The position numbers and the translations under genes are program-made. A DNA stretch of 64,000 nucleotides. Origin: Siphlonurus alternatus. Its lineage: Eukaryota > Arthropoda > Insecta > Ephemeroptera > Siphlonuridae. Positions within the stretch are counted from its first letter, which is position 1; every line of letters starts with the position of its first letter. The DNA lies in contig OX463782.1 of the NCBI GenBank assembly GCA_949825025.1, forward strand, positions 26,686,773-26,750,772. Direction: 5' to 3'. Shown here piece after piece: positions 54,700 through 64,000 of this stretch. Under the pieces are notes generated by a model. It was not told the origin of the DNA, made no database searches, and worked only from the letters and a program-made list of their open reading frames with translations.

Positions 54700-54872
54700 C
54701 AGTATAACAGATCTTAGTTTACCACTAAACAGTTCAGTAGACTAGACGGCGCCAGATATATCAGCAAATGAAAAGGTGGCCAGCTGACATTTTAGCCTTT
54801 TCATTGGCTGATATATCTGGCGCCGTCTAGTCTACTGAGCTGTTTAGTGGTAAACTAAGATCTGTTATACTG
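54700..54872. mobile_element. second 173-bp palindromic MITE
   Basis: Same length and nearly the same sequence as the 54338 copy, also flanked by TA (54698-54699 and 54873-54874). Both carry GGCGCCAGATATATCAGC in the arms. Confidence 0.85.
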
Positions 54873-55838
54873 TATGCCTACATAATATATACTGATAATA
54901 TGCATACAGTGCAGTATTATGTTACAGCTAGTATACACTGCATATATATGCATGATATTAAACTACAGTATAATAAAAAAATGATGTTAGAATATAATAT
55001 AATTATGTACTGTACACGTAGACTCAATTAACGGCACGCAACCCCAAGCCTCCACCTGTGTATTATCCCACTGGCGGCAGGTGGGTGCTTTTGAGTCTAC
55101 CGATATTCTAGGATCTGTTATTCTGTATGTAATATAAAAGTACGTGCGTAGTGGTTGCATGAGCGTGATGCAGTGCATTGACTGTGGTTCTCGTTAGATC
55201 ACCGCCCGGAGTCAATCAGCTTACGTTGAGCGTGCCATGGTCGGTACTTAATTGCATGCATGGGTGTGACTGTTTCAAGTAAAAATTACGTTACTCTCTC
55301 CTTGGAGTAAAATCATATCACTTTCCATCCTTCAGGCGCAGATTCAGGGTGCCGGGCCCTCACCTTACACCCCGAAAGGTCCCAAAATACATTGAAGTTG
55401 TTACCACCCTCAACCCATCGTCGCCCCCAAAATTTAGCATTGTGGGATAGGGCACCCTCCCCCCTAGAACCGCGCGCTGGATCTGCCCCTGCCATCCTTG
55501 TGCACTTGTGACGTGTGTGTGGTTCCCCTGGGTTTCCCATGCAGACTTTGTGGACATCACCTTTTTGGTCCACTGATAAAAATATTAAGTAGAGGTGTCT
55601 GTCCTACTACATGTGATGTTTGAATTATGGTTCCGTCAGTCTCATCTCAGTGAATGCTGGGACGAATGACAGGCTGTGCCGATCCTGTTTCTCCCTACCC
55701 ATTATCACATCTTGGGCTCTAACCTCATATAATGATAATACTGTAATCTGTATACATATATTATGTACTTCAAGTTGTATTAAATTTGTAAGCTAAATTT
55801 TGTTTGAATTTTGTCCAGTTCATCGATCAGCCACCATT
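54873..55838. other. spacer upstream of the LRR gene
   Basis: Short ORFs only. Around 55330-55500 there is a GC-rich MITE-like fragment (GCCGGGCCCTCACC, CCGCGCGCTGGATCTGCCCC). A segment at 55015-55130 with TAGACTCAATTAA and GAGTCTACCGATAT resembles another small foldback. Confidence 0.4.
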
Positions 55839-58800
55839 ATGGAAGCAGAACTTCTAGAAGAAATGGATCAACTCTGGGGCTTAAGACAATTGTCTGGCAT
55901 TAAAGAACTGAAGATAAGATGCAGCGAAGCTCGTAACTTAAAGTCATTAAAGAAATTAAGTCTTAGAAGTGTGTCTCTCAACATGGATAGTTTGTGGTGC
56001 AAGGATTTTGCAACGAATTGGAGTGGCCAAGAAATGGCTTTTCTTCTTGGACCATTTGATGATTTACGTAAGTTAATAAGATAATAATTTGAAAAAAAAA
56101 ACTTTAATTTTTTATTTGACATGCGATTTAAATACAGACTTAGACTTAGTATGTGGAACTCTGTGATTTGACACTATAATTGTAAGTAATAACATTCAGA
56201 CTTTTTTTTTTTTCTTTTTTTTTTTTTTTCAGCTGGCTGTTTAGTTACTGATGTGATGCAAACTCTACGAGATATGAACATGCTCCATTTCCGCTTTTTG
56301 CTGCCTCTCATCACATGCAACGTTGAGACTCTTGATCTCAGTAATCTGAAAAACATCAACAAAGTACTTGTAGCTGTCAGAATCCGATGCAAAGTGAGTC
56401 CTTTCATCCTTTTTGTGTGTATGTTACAGAGAGCTAATGACTTGTTTGGTTCTCAGGATCGACTCAGGTCACTCAACTTGGAGCAGTGCAAGGCTCTTGC
56501 AATATCACCCCTCAAGGATACCCTAGCCAGTCTAAGCAAGCTGCAGGTCCTCAACCTGCGACAAGTCGGCATAGGAGATGACGTCCTTGCAACGCTTGGC
56601 TCAAACAATGAGCAATTACGGTGTGTTTTTTATTTTTTTGTTCATTTAATTTCTGCTATTAACATAAAATAGTTATAATCACAGGTATAAATATTTTTAA
56701 ATTTTACTATCAATTAAAATATCAGGTCGCTAGGTCGGGTTCATGAAGAGCCGGGAAGTTTAGGTGAATGTACTTTTTTCAGGGATCGGATGCAGATGCA
56801 AGATGCACACGGATGCGCAAAAATGGGCTTGCATCCGCATCCGTGCATCCTAGATGCACGGGGAAAAATAAATGCATCTGGATGCGCATCCCAGATGCAC
56901 GAAAAATAAATTTGCATCCATTTAACACTTTTTCTCTTTTTTATCAGTTTTTTTGCTAATGGCCTCTTAACTAGTCTTATAACACGAGGCATATTTTTTA
57001 AATTTATTTGCCACTTGTCGTTTAAAATTGCAAATAACAAAGTGTATTATAAAAACCAAAGATCGGATGCAGATGCAAGATGCACACGGATGCGCAAGAA
57101 TGAGCTTGCATCCGCATCCGTACATCCCAGATGCACGGAAAAAAATTAATGCATCTGGGTGCGCATCCCAGATGCATGAAAAATAAATTTGCATCCGGAT
57201 GCGCATCCATGGATGCACAAAAAATTAATTTGCATCTGGATGCGCATCTTGGATGCACGAAAAAAACGCGTGCATCTGGTCCCTGACTTTTTTTGTGTGT
57301 GGGTTTTTCGCCTTTTACATTCGCCTATTGGGTTTTGTCAATTTTTCTTTATTTTTTCTTCTTCTTTTTTTCCCCTCCAAATTATATATTTTTAACCCAA
57401 TAAACAATTATTATTATCAAGTTCAATTCAGCCATGGCACTTGTGACCAGTACCCAACAACAGGGTTCAGGTGAAGCAAAAATTAGAGAAAGAAAAAAAA
57501 AAAAAAAAAAAAAAAAAAAACTAGGGAAATATTTTTTTAAATTGTTAATTTACAGCAAATTATGTCAATACTGTACTCACATTTTGTTACATTGGAATGT
57601 CCTTTCTTAATATAATGCGATGTGGAATTTTGGCATTGTTTAATTTGTTTTTGAAAATATTATTGTTCAAAGTTGTACAAATTTTTATTTTATTTTGAAC
57701 TTAAATATTTCTTCTAAGCTCATGTAGGATCCTTAACCTAAACCAATTCAATGTTTAAATGTTACGTACTGCCTATTAAATACTGTAATGCAATTTAAAT
57801 TACAGATTTCTGTCAGACTGAATTATTATTACTATTATTTTTTTTTATTTTAAATACTGTAATAATATTTTTTATTTTCTTTTAAAATTAAATAAAAAAA
57901 AAATATATCTATTTGGTTGCAGGGAGTTGTATCTGTGCTACAACTGCAACATTAGCAATAATGGAGTACGCCATCTATGTGTTGACGATGGTCACCTTGG
58001 CAAGTGCAAGAACTTGGTGGTGCTCACTCTCGAGTTCACTGCTGTGGGCGCTGAGGGACTGCTGATTGCCCTTGAGAATCTGCCCCATCTTGTAGTCCTG
58101 GATAACCAAGAGACTGGCGTGGCAGCCCTCTCCTGGCACCAAGCCCATCCACAGTCGGTTCTGCAGCTGAAGAGACTCAGCTTTGACCTATCAGACCTGA
58201 GCACCGAGGAAGTTAACAACGTTGTGCAGCTGTGCCCCAACCTTCAAGAACTGGACTTCCTGCCGTCAGACAAGACCTCTGTTACTGCAGATATAGATGC
58301 ATTCTTAAATTTACAAACACTTACAAAATTCAAATCACAAACTAGTGTCGTTCCTTCAATTGCTTGGTTTATGCACTTAGGACATTCACTTACTGATCTA
58401 AATTTGATAGGAACTAATTTTACTGATGAAATTGATCTTACTATAATTGGCAAATCTTGTCCAAATTTAGTAAAAATAAATATTCACCAAGTATTATTAA
58501 ATGAAACTGAATTTGAAATGGATGATACTCATTTTAAATTACTGCAATCTGTCAGCTTACAACAAAATGAGATTCTTGGCAGTAATTTACATAGAAATTT
58601 GCAATGTATTTTTACTTCCGAGTTTCTGCAATCAGCTGAACTGTCAAACTTCCAGCTTACAGATGATTTCCTTCAAACCATCTTAGATGAAGCCAAGGTC
58701 AATAGAAAAGTTCTTTCTAAGTTGAGGGACATTCAGCTGAACATGTGTGATAGGATCACAATTCAAGTGATAAAATCTCTTGTCTGTCTCACCCCATGCC

Positions 58801-58910
58801 TGACTAAAGTCTCTCTGAACCACTGTGAAGGAATTACCTTAGCAGATGCTACATCATTGAAGAATTTTATAGCCTCAAACAAGCGAGGCACTCATGTTGA
58901 CTGGGCCTAG
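55839..58910 (+). CDS. 513-residue leucine-rich-repeat protein, four exons
   Basis: Exons 55839-56067, 56233-56393, 56457-56620 and 57923-58910 join with consistent phases. The start is the ATG of MEAELLEEMDQLW. From about residue 40 to the end the protein is made of 24-29-residue LRRs of the cysteine-containing/RNase-inhibitor-like type (LRSLNLEQCKALAISPL, LQVLNLRQVGIGDDVLATL, LRELYLCYNCNISNNGVRHL, LTKVSLNHCEGITLADATSL). No F-box, signal peptide or membrane segment is seen, so an intracellular scaffold or substrate-receptor-type role is plausible but unproven. The intron at 56394-56456 is only 63 nt, divisible by three and free of stops, so its retention would add 21 residues. A hAT-type element sits in the last intron. 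Confidence 0.85.
56780..57285. mobile_element. second GCATCC-array hAT-type element, TSD ACTTTTTT
   Basis: The 506-bp copy, inverted relative to 49742, begins CAGGGATCGGATGC and ends CATCTGGTCCCTG. The 8-bp duplication ACTTTTTT lies at 56772-56779 and 57286-57293. It shares the unique core (CCACTTGTCGTTTAAA) with the 49742 copy and lies in the last LRR-gene intron. Confidence 0.9.
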
Positions 58911-60400
58911 AACCAATTAATAGAGCACCAAAGCATTAAACAGATAAAATGCTGAACATTTATTTATATATACAAAATCCATATACGCTTGTATGTTTCA
59001 ATTTGGTGGTATTTTGTAAGTTATTTATAAGCCATATAGACACAGTATAAAATATTTTAAAAAAAAATCAACTTAAATTTAACCCTTCAGTTTACATTTT
59101 TTTTTTGTAATGTAACTCAAAAATTACAATTTTAATTAAATTAAAAAACTTTAAAATTATTTATTTTTGTACTTGTAGTAAAATTTATTGTAATAAAAAT
59201 AAGAAAATTAATATTTATGTATTTTATTATTCCATCCAAATTATAAATTTTGCTGTTTACAAAATGGCCGGCGATGAAGTTGTTGTGCATTTGTGTAGTT
59301 CATGTTTAGAAGCTACAATATAGGGTAGAATACACATATTAAAGTAAAAGCATAAACTAAATCATATCATTTATTTAATTTGAACCCCATTAGTTTTATG
59401 TTTTTAAAAAATACATTTTCTTTATAATATACGACCAAGAAGATATATAGGGGGGACTGCAGCGCTCGGAACGCTCTCTCTGGTGGCGAATTTTGGTGTG
59501 ACGTCATAGCGTTTAGTGAAACAGCGCCTCCTATTGTCACCTACAGTTCGATGTACACAAATCGCATCAGCGCACCGACGCTTTGACTGATTCTCTACTA
59601 ATAGCTAGATCTTTTTTCAAATTTCTTTATCATGAATAATTAGGGAAGTGTAACACAAAAAAATGTTAAACCGCGCGAGTCCTGTGTACTACATTGTTCT
59701 TCTCAGTGTACTAATACTGAAGTAAATTCATCAAGTAAACATTTTTTCTCCGCACCATCACAAATAAATAAATGCATTAGAAACAATAAATGAAACTAAA
59801 TGAAACTAAATGAAAAAAAAAAAAAAACTGTGGGTAATTGAAATTAACTTATAGGTAATTTTTTATTATTTTTAAATATTTTTGTAAGTTATTTTATTAT
59901 TATTATTATTTTTAATCAAACCCTAACTGGGTACTGCTATACTTACTAATTACTAGCAGCAAAGCACCACAGGCACTATTTCATTAAAATGTGGCTAATA
60001 TTTATTGTGTTCAAGTTATTACAATTTTCTGTAGTTTATTAGAACCTTAAAATACATGTAATAATAATGGATATAAGCATGGCTATATAAAAAAAAAACT
60101 ATGCATGATAAAAGTAGTTTTAAATATTTTTGATGAACTAAAAAATAATTAAAATAAAATGCTGATTACTGGCAGTCAACAATACATGAATGATTGAAAT
60201 AAAGTTACCATCATAATATTATGTGATATTAGTATACTATATAAATATATAGCTATTATATATAACTTATAAGGTGCAGTCGTAAAAGATAAACAATGTA
60301 ACTTTATATTGATTTCATTTACAAAAAATTTATTCATCAATTACAGCTACATTAATTGGTAATTATAGTATTTCATCAGTTCTGTGCATAATTAATTGAC
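58911..60400. other. convergent spacer between LRR gene and GTF3C1
   Basis: Both neighbours end here, so 3'UTRs are expected. A GC-richer patch at 59455-59580 (GGTGTGACGTCATAGCG) is promoter-like but not followed by an open frame. Several small ORFs show no features. Confidence 0.45.
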
Positions 60401-63400
60401 TTAGGAGCTGTTTATTTCTGTGGCCATCATCAGCTGAGAGGGAGCTTCTGTGAAGGGTCGTATCTTGACGTCTTCTAGGAAGTCTGCAGAGTAGCTTTTG
60501 TCTCCAATAAACTGAGCCATACGCAGAATGGCATCCACCACGGGCTCCACAAAGATGACAGACTCATCCTCGGTAAAGTCTGCTGGAACTGCAATTAAAG
60601 AAGGAGATTGTCCAAAATATTCTGTCATGTAAAAATTAATCATAGAATCAGAGAATCAATTCTTTTCACTAGAGCAAAATAAATCAAATTTATGACACGA
60701 ATATCACGTACCTGCATGTTTATTGAAGGAAAGAGTATACATAATCATATATTAAAACATAGTACGTACCGGAATTGTTAAAAAAAAAAAAAAATACACA
60801 GACCAAACATGAATGTTTTTTAAATTTTCAAAATTAATTTCCTCCCACACGCAATGTGTAAAAAAATACAATACTGATTAAGAAATATTATCTCTCAAGG
60901 CTTATATATACGTGTGTGTATTTTTATTTTACCTGTTGCTGCTAATGTTGGCTTGGAAAATAGAGTCACTTGCTCTTGTGGTATTATAGCAGACACTTTC
61001 ACAGAACCAATCATTTGAAGAATCTGGAAAACATTTTAACTTAACACGTCATGTCTAAAATACCATTAATATTCATGACACTTCTATAAAACTTGATCAA
61101 TGAAAATTTACAACTACAGTAACGATAAGTTTGTAACTGTAGGGTAATATACTGTAATAATCATTTTAGTATCAATCAATTCTTAAAATTGCACAGTACA
61201 TATTATATTCATATTTATTTTATTTATCTTTACTGTGCAACAGTTGATTGAAAAACATTTGGCTGTTGATAAAAAGTTGTTTGTCGCATTTGTAGATTTA
61301 GAAAAGGCGTATGATAAGGTGAATAGAAGTATGCTGTGGAAAGTGTTGTCCGAGTATGGTGTAAATGATGAATTGCTGAATGCAGTAAAATCTATGTATG
61401 AAGGTAGTAAAGCGTGTGTGAGGGTGAATGGTGGTTTGAGCGAATGGTTTGAAGTGAAGCGAGGAGTGAGACAGGGTTGTGTGATGTCGCCATGGCTGTT
61501 TAATGTGTTTATGGATAAGTGTGTAAGATTGGCTGGTATAGGTGAAAATGGAATTAGTGTGGGTATACAATAATGTTATGGTTGCTGTTGTATGCGGATG
61601 ATGCATTGGTGTTAGCTGATAGCGAAAATCACTTGCAAAGAAGGTTAAACCGTTTGGAAGTGAGTACTAGTCGTATGGATTTGAAAATCAATGTGAGCAA
61701 GACAAAAGTAATGGTGTTTGGTAGTACAGATAGCAACGAGGCAAAAGGAATTGACCTAAAAGGAGAACAGCTGGAACGAGTGAAAGAATTTGTATATTTG
61801 GGAAGATTGTTTCGAGAGGACGGAAGTGTAGATGGAGAGATTGATAGGAGAGTAAGTGCTGGCAGGAGGATTGTGGGTAGTATGGCAGGGTTGTGTCGCA
61901 CTGAGCTGTTGTCTAATACGGCTAAGCTAGCTGTGTATAACTCTGTCCTAATACCAACTTTGATGTATGGATCTGAAGTATGGGTGTGTCAAACAAAGCA
62001 TAGAAGTAAGTTGAATGCTGTTGGTATGAGTTTTTTAAGGAATATGTGTGGTAAAACTAGGATGGATAGAGTGAGAAACACATGGGTGATGAATGAGTGT
62101 GGAGTGAAAGAAAGCGTAATTGACAAGTATGAACGAAGTACACTACGTTGGTTTGGACATGTTGAGAGAATGGGTGATGAACGAATTGCAAAACAGGTGT
62201 TTAAAGGTAGTGTACAAGGCATGAAAGGATTAGGTATAGACCTAAAAAGGTTTGGTTGGATATGTGATTGCAGAATGTTTGAAGAACAGAAGTGTTAAAA
62301 GTACACAGTGTAATAGAGAGTGCAGAAGGCAAAAGAGTGTAATGAGTATTTCTGAAGCAAGTGGAGTATGCAAGAATCGAGTGCTTTGGAGGGCAATTTG
62401 AAGATGGCTGAGGTAATAATGCTGCTGGCTTACCCCGTAAAGGGATATGGCGTCATGTTATGTATGTATGTTATTTTATTGCTTCAATTTTGATTGTACA
62501 TTAAAATAAAAGCACATACAGTATATTATCTATAAGTTTAGATAATATATATTGATTTAATAAGGGTATAAAAAGTTATTGCAATTTTTATTATCTTGTT
62601 GGATAACACTATTAAGGTTATAAAATATCAGTTACTCCTGCAGTGATAATTATTTTCAAAGGACTCACCTCCAGCAACTCGAAGGTGTGGAAGGGCTGCA
62701 GGGCTGGGCAGAAGCGCTGCTGCAGGAGCTTCAGGGTGATTCCTGGGTGGTACAGCAGATGACAGAGGACAGCACCAAGCAGGCGGTCCAGCACACGACG
62801 GTTCAGAGTACCATCAATCCTCACCCACGGACGTATTGCCACCAGCACCTTCTCCCCACAGCTGAGAACAAGCATCATATCATTTTTTGTTGAAGAAATT
62901 TTGAATTAACTTTGCAATTATAGTTTGGCCAAACTCTATTATTTTACAATGTTACATACACCGTATATTTGTTCATTTGATAAATCGTGCAGACAGTTGG
63001 AAATGTGAACATTATCAAGTGTGATACACAATGTTTATATAGACTGCATGGATATATGTTTTGCAGGAAGTCTATTCTTGCTTTGAACCCCAAAATTTTA
63101 TTATTTAGAAACATATAGCCCACTTCCTATCTATACTGTATATTAGAAACACCAACACTAAACACTAAAATAAAAAAAAAAAAAAAAAAAAAAAAACGAA
63201 AAACGTTACATAATTAAGGTAGAGATAATGCCGAACAGCTGATTGACGTAATGCCCTTTGATTAACATGTAAATCTTAGCAAATTGACAAAAATTCTGAA
63301 ATTTTTTTGAGATGAAGCCATAGAAAAAATTTCAAAACGATTTAACAAGCCGAATTTTTTTTTAATTATTATTTTTTTTTTTTCAGCATAGGGCTTTCTC

Positions 63401-64000
63401 GTGGAGAGCCAAACTAAAAAATTAATTTAAAAAAATCGGCTCGTTAAATGTTTTTGAAACTTTTGCTATGGCTTTTAGGCACTAATATCTGCCTCTCAAA
63501 AAAAATTCAGAATTTTTGTCAATTTGCTAAGGTTTACATGTCAATCAAAGGGGATTACGTCGAACAGCTGTTCGACGTTACCCCTACCTTAAAATTAAGA
63601 AAATTATTGTTTCATTAATTACAATTTAAATCATGATCTTCAAACATTAAATTTTATTGTTCTCTCTAAAGTTATAAATAATAAAAATATTTTTTCCTTA
63701 CTTTTGTTCAAGTTGTTTTGAAACTTCTTCAGCTGTTTGCATGTTAGGAATTAAAGATCTACTGCAATCATTTACTTTTGTCACTCTGACTTTCTCTGCG
63801 ATGCTACTCATTCCTTGCTCAGTTTGCTCGACACCACTTTCTTCATCTTGGTGGTCAGGAAGGATCATCTCTGATTCTTCAGAGTCCCCGCTGGCACTGA
63901 GGTCTAGCATGACAGCATCCAGAGGTAGTTGGCTCTCTCGCTGCAGTCGTTTCACCTTAGCTGAGTTAATGAGCCACGCCTGCTTGTAGGACCAGTGGAC
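60401..64000 (-). CDS. GTF3C1: GTF3C1 (TFIIIC 220-kDa subunit), C-terminal exons, gene continues past the window
   Basis: Coding order: >64000-63702, 62861-62669, 61023-60933 and 60588-60401; all phases agree. TFIIIC220 binds the B box of tRNA-type promoters and recruits TFIIIB for RNA polymerase III. The first visible exon has WSYKQAWLINSAKVKR and an acidic stretch. The second has the family's C-terminal winged-helix region (RPWVRIDGTLNRRVLDRLLG, HPGITLKLLQQRFCPALQPF), followed by FELLE then ILQMIGSVKVSAII. The C-terminus is EPVVDAILRMAQFI...EINSS. Identification rests on the RPW...DG.LN and PGIT...LQP pattern of the human protein's end. Only the last roughly 260 residues are in the window. 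Confidence 0.85.
61214..62475 (+). mobile_element. RTE-like LINE, 5'-truncated, one frameshift, antisense in GTF3C1 intron
   Basis: The reverse-transcriptase fragment reads FVAFVDLEKAYDKVNRSMLW and GVRQGCVMSPWLFNVFMD in one frame (61235-61573). After a frameshift near 61571 the catalytic LLYADDALVLAD continues (61573-62298), with YLGRLFREDGSVDGEI, YGSEVWVCQ and RWFGHVERMGDERIAKQVF. The order matches RTE/BovB-type LINE ORFs. The 3' end shows GGCGTCATGTTATGTATGTA with an ATGT microsatellite tail. It lies in the GTF3C1 intron 61024-62668, on the opposite strand. Confidence 0.85.
63218..63588. mobile_element. TTAA-flanked foldback MITE (GGTAGAGATAA family)
   Basis: The 371-bp palindrome is bounded by TTAA at 63214-63217 and 63589-63592, with ends GGTAGAGATAATGCCGAACA and the diverged complement ending ACCCCTACC. 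It lies in a GTF3C1 intron. Inner arms match the 12204 copy. Confidence 0.9.

Noticed and set aside
56741..57258. Open frames on both strands
   Set aside because: Same repeat artefact in the second hAT-type copy.
59455..59580. Possible promoter/CpG patch with TGACGTCA
   Set aside because: No gene start follows on either strand, so not called as a promoter.

Overview
The window is an AT-rich animal nuclear genome segment. Almost every gene is split by GT-AG introns whose phases join exactly. The proteins are metazoan (MKKS/BBS6, ALG14, MCM5, MBD4, GTF3C1, an aldo-keto reductase), and the spacers are packed with foldback DNA elements, LINE and SINE remnants and microsatellites. The species cannot be fixed from the sequence; an invertebrate, plausibly an arthropod such as a crustacean, is my inference.

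Left part (1-8.1 kb) is the unusual part. The 3' portion of a spliced gene with superfamily-3-helicase-like motifs (Walker A, Walker B, a motif-C-like strand) is followed on the same strand by an 839-residue, 8-exon orphan gene whose exon phases all agree. The spacer and the longer introns of both genes are filled with degenerate 10-bp-period arrays built on AAAYCG words. I did not find these arrays in the rest of the window. One intron also holds a ~184-bp and a ~92-bp tandem repeat. The unit may be an endogenised virus-like or transposon-like locus, or a pair of domesticated genes.

8.1-22.4 kb: nested foldback and hAT-type elements, a four-exon gene for a small acidic protein with several SUMO-type psi-K-x-E sites (10.5-17.0 kb) carrying LINE, SINE and foldback insertions in its introns, and a frameshifted TPR-like gene remnant (17.6-18.7 kb).

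22.4-38.9 kb is the gene-dense housekeeping block. MKKS, ALG14 and a 77-aa small protein lie in tandem on the minus strand. The small gene is head-to-head (398 bp) with an aldo-keto reductase on the plus strand. The reductase is tail-to-tail with MCM5, their stop codons only 9 bp apart. MCM5 (15 exons, 731 aa) has an E2F-type site about 150 bp upstream of its start.

38.9-64 kb: a repeat-rich spacer with a 2.9-kb long-armed inverted repeat, a single-coding-exon MBD4 DNA glycosylase gene, more foldback, hAT and mariner-like MITEs, a 513-aa leucine-rich-repeat gene, and the 3' end of GTF3C1 (TFIIIC220) on the minus strand with an RTE-like LINE in one intron and a TTAA MITE in another.

Mobile elements are the second theme. 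Four hAT-type elements carry perfect 8-bp target duplications and eight foldback elements from several families are bounded by TTAA, suggesting active or recent hAT and piggyBac-type transposases elsewhere in the genome.
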